From Flavobacteriia bacterium (GTDB taxonomy: Bacteria; Bacteroidota; Bacteroidia; Flavobacteriales_D; Crocinitomicaceae): a DNA stretch of 64,000 nt. The position numbers and the translations under genes were made by a program. The stretch's first letter is position 1. The number at the start of each line of letters is the position of its first letter. Positions 52,879-62,074 of this stretch are shown piece after piece. The DNA is taken from positions 40,539 to 104,538 of the forward strand of contig CANFUT010000014.1 in the NCBI GenBank assembly GCA_947450325.1, read 5' to 3'. The notes beneath the pieces are model-generated. The model did not search any database. It was given only the letters and a program-made list of their open reading frames with translations, and was not told the DNA's origin.

Positions 52879-52926
52879 TCTGTCTATCCAACAATCCATT
52901 AATCCAACAATCCAAAAATCTAACTA
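52863..52926. repeat. 8-bp tandem repeat array, eight units
   Basis: Eight consecutive 8-base units in perfect register from 52863, mostly TCCAACAA/TCCAAAAA/TCCATTAA variants with two T-for-C units. It fills the whole convergent gap between the membrane protein and priA and contributes the stop codons of both. Confidence 0.8.
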
Positions 52927-55403
52927 GGATCCACATCAATCACAATCCTAACAGATTTCTGCAGCGGAACTGCGTAAAACGCGTCGATGATTTCTTCGAT
53001 TTTGGCTTTTACTTTGTTTTGAGAAGCGTTGCGTTCGATTTTGAGGACGATTTGCTTCAAGAATAAATTGTTGATTCTATTGATCGACGGATATTCAGGA
53101 CCCAATACTCTTTCTTTGAAGACATCGTACAATGATATTCCCAGAGCTTTAGAAGCTGAATCAAGCACATCTTTGTCGCGGTGCTTTAAGGTAATTTGAA
53201 TCAATTTATAAAACGGCGGATAAAAGAAATTTCTTCTTTCTACGATTTCATTCGTGTAGAACGATAAATAATCGTGTTGCATCACTTTTTGAATGATCCA
53301 ATGTTCTGGCTGACCAGTTTGGATAATCACGGTACCGCGTTTTGATTTTCGTCCTGCGCGACCTGCAACTTGCGACATCAATTGATAACTGCGCTCAAAA
53401 GCTCGGAAATCCGGACGATTGAGTAACATATCTGCATCTAATATCCCAACTAAACTCACGTGGTCAAAATCCAAGCCTTTGGTAACCATTTGTGTACCAA
53501 TTAAAATGTCGATTTTGCGATTTTCGAATTCAGAAATAATCACTTGATAAGCGTTTTTGCTTCGAGTGGTATCTAAATCCAAACGCGCCACATTTTTTCC
53601 GGGAAACATGATGGCCAATTCATCTTCAATTTTTTCAGTTCCAAAACCCAACATTTTCAAGCGATTGCTGCCGCAGTTTCCGCACGTTCCAATGGGTGCA
53701 CTTGCATAGCCGCAATAGTGACATTTGAGCGTGTTCGTATGTTTATGGTAGGTCAAAGAAACGTCGCAATTTTTGCATTTTGGCGACCAATTACACAATT
53801 CGCAAGTCCAAATGGGCGTATAACCGCGCCTGTTTTGAAACAAAATAATTTGTTCGCCTTTTTCCAAGACCGTTTCAATGTTTCGCATCAAAAAAGACGA
53901 AATATGAGAATGCATTGTTTTTTCCTTGCGTTCCTTTTTGATGTCTGCGCAGAAAATCTCTGGCAAAGCCAAACCACCGTGTCTTTCCATCAAAGGGACC
54001 AAGCCAAATTTTCCTTCTTTGGCGTTGAAATACGTTTCGATGGAAGGCGTCGCAGAACCTAAAAGTACTTTCGCACCAAAAGATTTCGCCAACACGATTG
54101 AAGCATCACGCGCATTATAGCGGGGAGAAGGATCATATTGTTTGAATGACGATTCATGTTCTTCATCCACAATTACCAAACCTAAATTCCTGAAAGGCAA
54201 AAAGATTGATGACCTAGCGCCTAAAACAATTCGATATCTTTCAGGATGATCGTGTAAAACATGATTCCAAATTTCAACGCGTTCATTTTGATTGAACTTT
54301 GAATGGTAAACGCCAATTTTGTCGCCGAAATAAGCGGATAATCTGGTGATTAATTGCGTTGTCAATGCGATTTCAGGCAAGAGAAACAAAACTTGTTTGC
54401 CGAGTTTTAATTGTTCTTCAATCAGTTCTACATAAATTTCCGTTTTACCAGAACCAGTAACTCCATGCAACAAGCAAACATCTTTTTCTAATAGATTTTC
54501 TTTTACGTCAAGGAGTGCAGTTTGCTGAACATCTGACAACGCTTTTTTGGATTTCAGTTCATTATCTTTTTGACCAATTCGGTCAATTTGCAAGCGTTCT
54601 GATTTGACAATGCCATTTTTCTCCAAGGTTTGAAGCGCAGAAACTGAAACATTTTTTTCTTCCAAGTCCTTTTTAGACACTGGAGCATCGTAAGAATTTC
54701 TATAATCACCTAAGCTCAACATGGACATCAAAGCGTGCAATTGTTTTTCTTTGCTTTTTTGATTTTCCATGCTTTGAAACATTTCGTTCAAAGTTTCTTC
54801 CGACTGATATTCAGTGGTAAAGAAATAGAAAATCGCTGTTTTAGGAACGTATTTGTAATTCAATTCTTCCAATGAAATCACTACGCGCCAATCAATCAAT
54901 TGTTTGATAATCGGTTGAATGGTTTTGATGCCAACAATTTCTGAAATTTCTTTCAAGTCAAGCACTTCTTGTACCTCGAGCGCTTCGACGATTTGAAATT
55001 GTCTGTCGCTCAATTGATCCGTTTTTCCATCAAAATCTGGATGTAAGGAAATTTTGGTTTCTGAAGCCAATTTGAAGTTGGCTGGAAGTGCAGCGTTCAT
55101 CACATCACCAATAGGAGAGAGGTAGTAATTCGCAATCCATTTCCAAAATTGGTATTGATTTCCAGTGATGATTGGATTTTCATCCAACAAATATTCAATG
55201 AATTTTGCCTGATATTTAGTTGGAATTTCTTCATGTACTTTAGAAACGATTCCAGTATATAATTTTCCCTTTCCAAATGGAATTACGACGCGCATTCCTG
55301 CTTGAATCAAATCATTCATTTCAAAAGGAACGCGGTAAGTAAATTCATTTTTTACCGCAATGGGAATTATTATATCCGCAAAAAGCGTTTTTCTTTCAGA
55401 CAT
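52920..55403 (-). CDS. priA: Primosomal protein N' (replication restart helicase)
   Basis: 827 residues. N-terminal 3'-DNA-binding domain (about 1-105), winged-helix region, helicase with Walker A GVTGSGKT (314-321), DEEH box (VIVDEEHESSFKQYDPSPRYNARD in parts), and a zinc-binding segment with eight or more Cys (CELCNWSPKCKNCD, CHYCG, CGNCGS), then RAGRKSKRG motif VI and the C-terminal domain. It restarts stalled forks. The stop lies in the 8-bp array. A near -7 element TACCTTTA with the ATG four bases later precedes it. Confidence 0.97.
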   Translation of the reverse strand: MSERKTLFADIIIPIAVKNEFTYRVPFEMNDLIQAGMRVVIPFGKGKLYTGIVSKVHEEIPTKYQAKFIEYLLDENPIITGNQYQFWKWIANYYLSPIGDVMNAALPANFKLASETKISLHPDFDGKTDQLSDRQFQIVEALEVQEVLDLKEISEIVGIKTIQPIIKQLIDWRVVISLEELNYKYVPKTAIFYFFTTEYQSEETLNEMFQSMENQKSKEKQLHALMSMLSLGDYRNSYDAPVSKKDLEEKNVSVSALQTLEKNGIVKSERLQIDRIGQKDNELKSKKALSDVQQTALLDVKENLLEKDVCLLHGVTGSGKTEIYVELIEEQLKLGKQVLFLLPEIALTTQLITRLSAYFGDKIGVYHSKFNQNERVEIWNHVLHDHPERYRIVLGARSSIFLPFRNLGLVIVDEEHESSFKQYDPSPRYNARDASIVLAKSFGAKVLLGSATPSIETYFNAKEGKFGLVPLMERHGGLALPEIFCADIKKERKEKTMHSHISSFLMRNIETVLEKGEQIILFQNRRGYTPIWTCELCNWSPKCKNCDVSLTYHKHTNTLKCHYCGYASAPIGTCGNCGSNRLKMLGFGTEKIEDELAIMFPGKNVARLDLDTTRSKNAYQVIISEFENRKIDILIGTQMVTKGLDFDHVSLVGILDADMLLNRPDFRAFERSYQLMSQVAGRAGRKSKRGTVIIQTGQPEHWIIQKVMQHDYLSFYTNEIVERRNFFYPPFYKLIQITLKHRDKDVLDSASKALGISLYDVFKERVLGPEYPSINRINNLFLKQIVLKIERNASQNKVKAKIEEIIDAFYAVPLQKSVRIVIDVDPS

Positions 55404-55445
55404 GGGATAAAGGTAATTAGACTGAAATGATGTTCAAAGTTTTTT

Positions 55446-55486
55446 GAAATAAAAAATCCACCGAAAATCAATTCCGGTGGATTTTT
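55446..55486 (-). terminator. Terminator of the DUF4249 gene
   Basis: A 12-bp perfect stem (55452-55463 with 55475-55486), 11-base loop, and a T-run on the minus strand, 36 bases past the DUF4249 stop and 49 bases before priA. Confidence 0.85.
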
Positions 55487-55521
55487 CAAGGATTCAATAT
55501 TAAATCGAAATCTTTTAAATA

Positions 55522-56640
55522 TTAATTGCAGAAATATTGTTCTGGCGTACCGACGTTGTATTGCGGATTGTCAGTACAGAAAAGCAACGAACCAGTTAAA
55601 GCACCAATTCCTAATTCTTTCATTGAATTTTTATCTATTGCCGTTTTGTAGGTTGAAACACCAAACAAGATCCAATCTTCCTTGCTGATAGAAGTTGTGT
55701 GTCTTGCAGAGAAAATCCCAACAACATTGCGGTCATTCGAAGCTGTTAAATTTGTAAAAGTTGGTTTTGTTTGAGCCAGTGAAGACGAAGGTGCAACCAA
55801 TTTCATGTATTTTTCTAAATCTTCAGAACCACCTGTTAAAATGACTTTGATTGATTTTAGCATTCGTTTGGTAATGTTTGGATCGTTTGTAACACCGTCT
55901 CTAATTACTGTGTAAAAAGTTTTACCATTTGCCAATACCGAACAAGTTGTTGAAGGCATGCTTGCTGAATTTAAATCTCCGACATTCCAATCGAGTGTTT
56001 TTGTAGTAAAATTGCTACCAATAAATTCTTTAATTGTCAATTGGATTTTCACATTGGTTAAAAATGCATCTCCTTTTGTGAAAGCAATTGTTGAGTTTGC
56101 ATATCCTTTGTTTGCAACATCACTGGTAGCAAAAGTGAAATAACCTTGAGGCTGAGTTATGCCCATTCCTGCAATTAATTTAGTTATTCCAGAAACAGAA
56201 AATTCTCCTTCGTTGATGTTGACATCCAATTTGTATTGCGTATTTGCATTGGCAATCAACGGCTGAGTTGAAGTAGTTTTGAAATAATATAATTTTTGTT
56301 CTGGCGCATAGAAAACACCAGGTTCTTTGTTTTCGATTAGTGTATCTTTTAAAATCCAAGTTCTTACTACATTTCCATTTACCAATTCTTTGATTGTAGC
56401 ATCGATATGTTTGAAATAGTTCGAATCTGGAATTTGAGCCGTTATTAGTGAATTATCATTACTCAAAAAAGCTTTATTTATTTTGATAAAATGAACTGAA
56501 TCAGCTTGGTTTAATAAACCATAAACTACTGCAGTTTCTTTGGCATCTCCTGTCAAATCAATGTCTTCCTTGCAAGATGAAATGAACATTGTACATGTTA
56601 AAGCAATGAAAGAGAAGAGAATTACTTGTTTTAATTTCAT
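55522..56640 (-). CDS. DUF4249 lipoprotein
   Basis: 372 residues from ATG 56640 (MKLKQVILFSFIALTC) with a lipobox ISSCKED. DUF4249 features: the early TAVVYGLLNQADSVHFIKINKAF block, INEGEFSVSGIT, and the late WILFGVSTYKT/LLFCTDNPQYNVG segment. In other Bacteroidota DUF4249 genes often sit beside a TonB-dependent receptor; here none is adjacent. Outer-membrane lipoprotein, function unknown. A -7 box is 21 bases upstream. Confidence 0.88.
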   Translation of the reverse strand: MKLKQVILFSFIALTCTMFISSCKEDIDLTGDAKETAVVYGLLNQADSVHFIKINKAFLSNDNSLITAQIPDSNYFKHIDATIKELVNGNVVRTWILKDTLIENKEPGVFYAPEQKLYYFKTTSTQPLIANANTQYKLDVNINEGEFSVSGITKLIAGMGITQPQGYFTFATSDVANKGYANSTIAFTKGDAFLTNVKIQLTIKEFIGSNFTTKTLDWNVGDLNSASMPSTTCSVLANGKTFYTVIRDGVTNDPNITKRMLKSIKVILTGGSEDLEKYMKLVAPSSSLAQTKPTFTNLTASNDRNVVGIFSARHTTSISKEDWILFGVSTYKTAIDKNSMKELGIGALTGSLLFCTDNPQYNVGTPEQYFCN

Positions 56641-56660
56641 GTTTTTAGTATAATAGAGTT

Positions 56661-56668
56661 CAAAGATA
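56661..56668 (-). promoter_or_regulatory. -7 element (TATCTTTG on minus strand) for the DUF4249 gene
   Basis: The plus strand reads CAAAGATA, identical to the thiolase box, 21 bases from the ATG. Confidence 0.6.
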
Positions 56669-56728
56669 CAAAATACTTTCACAAAGAAATAGCACTTCAA
56701 TCAAGATTTCACACCTTTAAATCAACAA

Positions 56729-57790
56729 CTAATCTTTTACGCGATTAAATCTCATTGTTTTGAGCATCCATTTTGGTAAATGCTTTCTTGGATTACGATT
56801 TTTGAGTTTGATGTACCAACCTAATTTTTTCAAAATTGGCACTTTGTGTGTCTCTACAAATTCTATCCAAGTTCCATCAGGATCTTCGATGTAGCTGAAT
56901 CTTCCACCAGCTTCTCCCATGTCAAATGTTTGACCTGAATCGACTGTAAATGGGAAACCAGCTTTTTCACAATTAGATTTCAATTCATCAATTCCTTGGA
57001 TGTCGAAACAAAGGTGAATGAAACCCCAGTCGCCCCAAAATCTGTTTTCGAACATGTTTCTACAATCTGTTCTCTCCACTGATTGAATTAATTCGATTTC
57101 AGTTGGCCCTAACAATTCAGCGAAAGGTCCTTTTCTCGGCTGTGGATGACGCAATAAAACGCGACGTACTTTTTTCTCTCCTGACGGAAAATTTTTGAAT
57201 GCTTCAACTGTTTCTGTCACATCGTAAACGATTTCAGAATATTGCAAAACATCTTTGTATAATTTCAATGAGTTTTCAATGTTGCTCACACAAACCATTG
57301 CACCTGCAACGCCACCTGTTTTTCCCGCGAAATTGGTTTCCATAAACCACACTGAACCTTCAACAATGTCAAAAACGTTTCCATTTGGATCTTCTACCAA
57401 GAAATGAGATTTTCCTTCCGGAGTTGGCAACAATTCACTCAACAATTTAGCGCCTTCCTTTTTGAAATAAGCGAAAGATGCTTGAATATCTTTGGATTTT
57501 ATTCTACAAGCGTATAATCCATAGTCTCCAAATTGGATGTCAAATTTTGCTTTTTCAGTATTTCTTGATTTGTATTGCCAGATTTCAAATCCGCCGCCGC
57601 CTTCCATACTCAAGGCTAACGTTGCAGTTCTGTTTTGAACTACGCCACCTGTGTAAATTGTCATCAAAGGTGCTTCTGCAGCATCTTCAAAGACTTTGAT
57701 ATCAACACCAAAAAATTTTCTATACCATTTCCAAATTTCTTGTACGTTGGGAACACCAATTCCCATTTGTTGAATTCCACAGATTTCCAT
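56729..57790 (-). CDS. Two-domain VOC family protein
   Basis: 353 residues with two glyoxalase-fold domains (about 5-145 and 160-315) and a basic C-terminal extension of about 40 residues (KLGWYIKLKNRNPRKHLPKW). Domain 1 has EIWQYKS and SHFLVEDPNGNVFDIVEGS; domain 2 has GFIHLCFDIQGIDELK and YIEDPDGTWIEFVE, with His/Glu at metal positions, so domain 2 is likelier to be catalytic. Resembles extradiol-dioxygenase or HPPD-like build; substrate unknown. A -7 box lies at 57819-57826. Confidence 0.85.
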   Translation of the reverse strand: MEICGIQQMGIGVPNVQEIWKWYRKFFGVDIKVFEDAAEAPLMTIYTGGVVQNRTATLALSMEGGGGFEIWQYKSRNTEKAKFDIQFGDYGLYACRIKSKDIQASFAYFKKEGAKLLSELLPTPEGKSHFLVEDPNGNVFDIVEGSVWFMETNFAGKTGGVAGAMVCVSNIENSLKLYKDVLQYSEIVYDVTETVEAFKNFPSGEKKVRRVLLRHPQPRKGPFAELLGPTEIELIQSVERTDCRNMFENRFWGDWGFIHLCFDIQGIDELKSNCEKAGFPFTVDSGQTFDMGEAGGRFSYIEDPDGTWIEFVETHKVPILKKLGWYIKLKNRNPRKHLPKWMLKTMRFNRVKD

Positions 57791-57818
57791 TTTGCTTATT
57801 TTTTGTCTATTTCTCTGA

Positions 57819-57826
57819 CAAAAATA
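57819..57826 (-). promoter_or_regulatory. -7 element (TATTTTTG on minus strand) for the two-domain VOC gene
   Basis: The plus strand reads CAAAAATA, 29 bases from the ATG at 57790. Confidence 0.5.
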
Positions 57827-57832
57827 TAAATT

Positions 57833-60130
57833 TTATCGAATAGCTCTTTCGTTAAACAAAACGTAGCCGTAGCTAAACTGAAAATAAAAAGGCGTTTTTT
57901 GCTTTGGGAAATAGTTGGTTGTGAATCGAATTGGACCAAATGGACTGTGGTAGATAATAGATCCAGCTGCCATGTAAGTTTCACCTTTGAAAGGTTTTGA
58001 ATAGGAAACTGAACCATCATCATTCAATCTAATTTGTTTGAAAGGTTGATAAATGTAACCATCAAAACGAATATCAATGCTTTTCTTGATGCTAAAAATT
58101 ACATTGGTTCCTAAGCCTGCATGTTGAGGAGCTCGATATTCTTCCAAGAAAAAAGTTCCCGCGTCAGGTAAAGGTGAAAATGAAGTTGTGCTGAGAATAG
58201 AAGCTTTATAATTACTAAACAACGATTGACTATTCATGATTGCTTTGGCGTGAATTCCTAAATGAAAAATTCGATTATTGATAACAAACGATTGTGCTTC
58301 TGCATCCAAATTGATCCAGTCGTGGTTTTTATTGATGTCATATTTAGTGGGAGAAGTTGAGCCAGAAATACTGCGTTCTTTTCCTTGCACATATCTCGCT
58401 TTGAAAGAAAAATAATGACCAGATGAAGCAAATTGTTTTCGATTTAGCGAATTGTTTTCGATTTGCCAACTTGCCATTTCGCCATAAAATTGCGTGTAAT
58501 CAGCGGTATCAGTACTCTTGAAGTTTTGAGTTTGATAATAATCGTCTTTCAATTCGAATTTTCGAATGTCAAAAATGCTTTTGGTATTATTTGCCAAAGG
58601 ATGTTTTATTTTTACTCCATAGTACATTTCATTTTGCACAAGAAATGATGGTTTTATGTCTTCAAAAAAGGTCGAAGAACTTCTATAATAATCCCAGCGA
58701 TTCAAAACAAAATAAGGTGAAATCGAAACAGGATAATACATAGGTAATTGTAAATCAACACTGGTTTTTACGGAAGCATAAAATTTCCCGAAATAGGATT
58801 CACCTTTGATTTTAAGCGCGACTTTGCTCAGACTATAATATGTCAAACCAATATATCCTGTATTTACTGAACGAGATGAAAAGTGTCCACCGACTTCCAA
58901 TTTGAAATCTTTGGTTTTGCGCACCAATAAATCTAAGTGAAAAGTGGAATCTGGTTTTAGAGTCACAGTGGGTAGTAAATAGTCAATCTGAGGAATTGCG
59001 GCTGTTCTAAAATATCGTTTTGTAAGCAATTCAGGTGTAATTATTTGATTTTTTGAATTTTTTAAAATTGATTTTCTAACGAAACTTACATCCATTTTTT
59101 TCAAACTGTAAGTATTCACAGAACTAATATTTAATTTCAAAATCTTCTTTTTAAAAGCAGCTCTTTTTAGAGTTAATTCTTCGATTGAAACTCTTCTTGT
59201 TACATGTAATTCTATGGAATCCAAATATTTAATAGTCGAAAGATAACCATCTTGAATGGCGTCTTTAACATCTTCAAATTCGAATGTTCCCACGTCTGTC
59301 GTTGGTCGAATAACTATTCCTTCATCACACGGCAAGTCAAAATTGGTGTAAGAAACCAACATATTTCTCAATTGACTTAATAAATCGTCTTCTGAAGGTG
59401 GTGTAGCATTTCCTGCTACGTTGCTCCCAATCATGTAATCGGGCGCGAAATCGTTATACATGATATCGCTTGGGAAATTATTATACAATCCGCCGTCAAA
59501 TAACAATTGACCATTGATCCGAATTGGGTTTACAAAAAACGGATAAGTCATGGAAGCCCTGACAGCTTGATTTAATTTTCCATTAGAAAAAACGACACTT
59601 TTTTTGTTGTAAATATCAGCAGCTACACAGCGAAATGGAACAAATAAACTATCAAAATTTTCTCCGCAGGAAGCACCAATTGTTCCCAGTACATACATCA
59701 TTTCAAAATCCAATAAAGTTGGACGGATATAATTTGTGGGCAATGATTTCTTTAAAATACTGTCTTTTGAAAATGCCAAATCGATCAAACTCGCATCTTC
59801 GTCGTCTTTTTGGAAAAGAAATTCTTGGTTGCGCTCTAGTTTTCCGCTTGACATCAATTGAAATCTTTCACTTAGAACATATTCTTCAATTTCAGCTGGA
59901 CTGTAACCAATTGAATACATTGAACCTACTAATGCGCCTGCCGAAGTTCCGGTAATATAGTCAATCGGAATACCTCTTTCTTCGAGTGCTTTGATTACAC
60001 CAATGTGCGCAAAGCCTGTTGCGCCACCGCCACTCAGCACTAAACCAACTTTTTGGGAAAATATCGTTGAAGCCGTAAAAACGGTAAACAGCAAAAAGAC
60101 GATGAATTTTAGGCGGCAGTTTGTTTTCAA
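57833..60130 (-). CDS. Patatin-like phospholipase fused to an outer-membrane barrel
   Basis: 765 residues: signal peptide (about 1-25), patatin domain with oxyanion loop GGGATG (34-39), nucleophile GTSAG (Ser63) and Asp212 in DGG, a POTRA-like linker (about 310-390), and a BamA/TamA-type barrel to the C-terminus (ends in FSYGYVLFNERAIR). This is the PlpD/type Vd autotransporter plan: the barrel carries the lipase to or across the outer membrane. Substrate is presumably phospholipid. It shares a bidirectional promoter with the TRIC gene. Confidence 0.92.
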   Translation of the reverse strand: MKTNCRLKFIVFLLFTVFTASTIFSQKVGLVLSGGGATGFAHIGVIKALEERGIPIDYITGTSAGALVGSMYSIGYSPAEIEEYVLSERFQLMSSGKLERNQEFLFQKDDEDASLIDLAFSKDSILKKSLPTNYIRPTLLDFEMMYVLGTIGASCGENFDSLFVPFRCVAADIYNKKSVVFSNGKLNQAVRASMTYPFFVNPIRINGQLLFDGGLYNNFPSDIMYNDFAPDYMIGSNVAGNATPPSEDDLLSQLRNMLVSYTNFDLPCDEGIVIRPTTDVGTFEFEDVKDAIQDGYLSTIKYLDSIELHVTRRVSIEELTLKRAAFKKKILKLNISSVNTYSLKKMDVSFVRKSILKNSKNQIITPELLTKRYFRTAAIPQIDYLLPTVTLKPDSTFHLDLLVRKTKDFKLEVGGHFSSRSVNTGYIGLTYYSLSKVALKIKGESYFGKFYASVKTSVDLQLPMYYPVSISPYFVLNRWDYYRSSSTFFEDIKPSFLVQNEMYYGVKIKHPLANNTKSIFDIRKFELKDDYYQTQNFKSTDTADYTQFYGEMASWQIENNSLNRKQFASSGHYFSFKARYVQGKERSISGSTSPTKYDINKNHDWINLDAEAQSFVINNRIFHLGIHAKAIMNSQSLFSNYKASILSTTSFSPLPDAGTFFLEEYRAPQHAGLGTNVIFSIKKSIDIRFDGYIYQPFKQIRLNDDGSVSYSKPFKGETYMAAGSIIYHSPFGPIRFTTNYFPKQKTPFYFQFSYGYVLFNERAIR

Positions 60131-60134
60131 TTTG

Positions 60135-60148
60135 TGTACTTTTGTACA
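60135..60148. promoter_or_regulatory. Palindrome spanning two divergent -7 boxes
   Basis: TGTAC (60135-60139) and GTACA (60144-60148) flank TTTT. The plus -7 box TACTTTTG (60137-60144) and the minus -7 box (CAAAAATA, 60147-60154) both overlap it. It could be an operator controlling the patatin and TRIC genes together. Confidence 0.55.
60137..60144 (+). promoter_or_regulatory. -7 element TACTTTTG for the TRIC gene
   Basis: TAnnTTTG match, 34 bases before the ATG at 60179. Confidence 0.55.
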
Positions 60149-60154
60149 AAAATA
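60147..60154 (-). promoter_or_regulatory. -7 element (TATTTTTG on minus strand) for the patatin gene
   Basis: The plus strand reads CAAAAATA, 17 bases from the patatin ATG at 60130. Confidence 0.55.
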
Positions 60155-60178
60155 AAGGATTTTTTTACATCAAAAGCA

Positions 60179-60787
60179 ATGTTACTAGCTATTTTTGAAC
60201 ATCTTGGAATTTTTGTTTTTGCAATCAGTGGATTATTGACTGCCTCTGAAAAAAGATTGGACTATTTTGGAGGAATGGTCATTGCTTTTTTTACCGCTTT
60301 GGGAGGAGGAACAATCCGCGATTTATTACTCAATACAGAAGTGCGCTGGATGGAATCTTCTGTGCTCATTTTTAGAGCGTTATCAGGCGCTTTGGTGGGG
60401 ATTATTTTCAAACAATATTTGATAAAATTGCGTCGCACTTTCTTCTTTTTCGACACCATCGGTTTGGGACTTTTCACCATTTTGGGAATTCAAAAAGGCA
60501 TTCAATTTGAACAAATTCCTGTAACTTGTCTCTTTCTTGGCTTAATTTCAGCTACTTTTGGGGGCGTTATCAGAGATGTGCTTTGCAATGAAATCCCACT
60601 GATTTTCAGAAAAGAAATATACGCAACCGCTGGAATTGTGGGCGGTTTGTGCTATTTGGGCTTTAGAATGATTGGTTGGCACAACAGCGCTTCGATGATT
60701 GTTTGTGTGTTTATCATCATTTTGATTAGAATATTAAGCGTCATTTATGGCTGGAAAATGCCGATTTTGAAAAAAGAAGACAATTAA
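60179..60787 (+). CDS. Trimeric intracellular cation channel (TRIC/UPF0126) family protein
   Basis: 202 residues from ATG 60179, about seven membrane helices in an internal 3+3 repeat: GLLTASEKRLDYFGGM and GGGTIRDLLLN in the first half, GGVIRDVLCNEIPLIFRKEIYA in the second. Bacterial homologues form trimeric monovalent-cation channels; older annotation is YicG/UPF0126. It is divergent from the patatin gene, and 32 bases ahead of the methyltransferase gene. Confidence 0.9.
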   Translation: MLLAIFEHLGIFVFAISGLLTASEKRLDYFGGMVIAFFTALGGGTIRDLLLNTEVRWMESSVLIFRALSGALVGIIFKQYLIKLRRTFFFFDTIGLGLFTILGIQKGIQFEQIPVTCLFLGLISATFGGVIRDVLCNEIPLIFRKEIYATAGIVGGLCYLGFRMIGWHNSASMIVCVFIIILIRILSVIYGWKMPILKKEDN

Positions 60788-60819
60788 CGCAATTAGAATT
60801 TAAGAAATACAATAATAAA

Positions 60820-62016
60820 ATGGAAAAATTAACGATCACCATTAAGACAATTTTTGGCGTTGAAGAAGTGTTGAAAGAGGAATTGAATGAATTGGGTTAC
60901 AACGACGTAACGGTTCTTAATCGCGCAGTTCAAATTCAAGGCGATTGGAAAGATGTGTATTATTTGAATCTGCATCTTCGTTGCGCGATGTCTGTTTTGG
61001 TGGAAGTGAAAAGATTCAAAATTCGTGACGAACAAGATTTGTACAAACAATGTATGAAAATTGATTGGACAGAATATTTTGATATCGACAAAACTTTTGC
61101 AGTTCGTGGTGCGATTCAATCTAAATTGTTTTCACACACACAATTCCCATTTTTATTGGTAAAAGATGCCATTGTGGATACTTTCCGCGATAAATTAGGA
61201 GAAAGACCAGATGTTAATATCAAAACGCCACAAGTTGTTTTTGATTTATACATCAAAGAAACACAAGCAACCATTTCGTTGAATACAAGTGGAACAGCTT
61301 TGTTTCAAAGAGGTTATAGAACTGAAATTGGGCAAGCGCCCTTGAATGAAGTAGCTGCAGCGGCTTTAATTAGAATGTCTGGCTGGGACAGAAAATCAAC
61401 TTTCATGGATCCTTTTTGTGGTTCAGGAACTTTGTTGATTGAAGCAGCTTTGTTGGCGAGTGGAATTCCTTCAAATATTGATAGACAGCATTATGCGTTT
61501 AAAAATTTCAAAGGATTTGATGCTCAAATTTGGGAGGAAATTCAATCCAAAGCAACGAGATTATGCAAAGGTTTTGATTTTGAAATTATTGGTTCTGATA
61601 TCGATTCAGATATGATGATGATGGCGAAACGCAACTTGCGAGGTTTGCCAATTGGCAGATTTGTGACTGTAAACACAGCTTCATTCGACGAAGTTAAAAA
61701 GCCAACTGACAATGGAACATTGATTTGCAATCCGCCTTATGGAGAAAGAATGGGCGAGGAGATCGAAGATATGTATCAAGGTTTGGGCGATTGGTTCAAA
61801 AATGAATTGAAAGGCTGGAATTGTTGGGTCATTTCTTCCAACGAAGAAGGTTTTAAATCAATCGGTTTGAAACCAAGTCGCAAAGTGAAAATGTACAATG
61901 GCGATTTAGAATGTAGTTTCCGTGAATACCGCATTTTTGATGGATTCAGAAAAGAATTTGTGAAAGGAATGAAAGAGGGAAATGGAGAAATTGAAGAAGG
62001 AAATTCCGAAGAATAG
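60820..62016 (+). CDS. THUMP-domain 23S rRNA/RNA guanine-N2 methyltransferase, RlmL-N-type
   Basis: 398 residues: THUMP domain (about 50-155), then a Rossmann methyltransferase with DPFCGSGT (197-204) and catalytic NPPYGER (304-310), the N-(D)PPY motif for exocyclic amine methylation. It matches the N-terminal methyltransferase of RlmL/YcbY (m2G2445) and YpsC; the second RlmK domain is missing. The Glu/Gly-rich tail (EGNGEIEEGNSEE) is low complexity. A strong bidirectional terminator follows. Confidence 0.92.
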   Translation: MEKLTITIKTIFGVEEVLKEELNELGYNDVTVLNRAVQIQGDWKDVYYLNLHLRCAMSVLVEVKRFKIRDEQDLYKQCMKIDWTEYFDIDKTFAVRGAIQSKLFSHTQFPFLLVKDAIVDTFRDKLGERPDVNIKTPQVVFDLYIKETQATISLNTSGTALFQRGYRTEIGQAPLNEVAAAALIRMSGWDRKSTFMDPFCGSGTLLIEAALLASGIPSNIDRQHYAFKNFKGFDAQIWEEIQSKATRLCKGFDFEIIGSDIDSDMMMMAKRNLRGLPIGRFVTVNTASFDEVKKPTDNGTLICNPPYGERMGEEIEDMYQGLGDWFKNELKGWNCWVISSNEEGFKSIGLKPSRKVKMYNGDLECSFREYRIFDGFRKEFVKGMKEGNGEIEEGNSEE

Positions 62017-62035
62017 AAAGCGATAGATCTTTTAG

Positions 62036-62074
62036 AAAGACCAATTGATTTATAATATCAATTGGTCTTTTTTA
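62036..62074. terminator. Bidirectional terminator
   Basis: A 14-bp perfect stem (62036-62049 with 62057-62070), 7-base loop and a T-run, between the convergent methyltransferase and HEAT-protein genes. Confidence 0.88.

Noticed and set aside
52863..52926. CRISPR array
   Set aside because: Units are only 8 bases, contiguous and without spacers; no cas genes are present.
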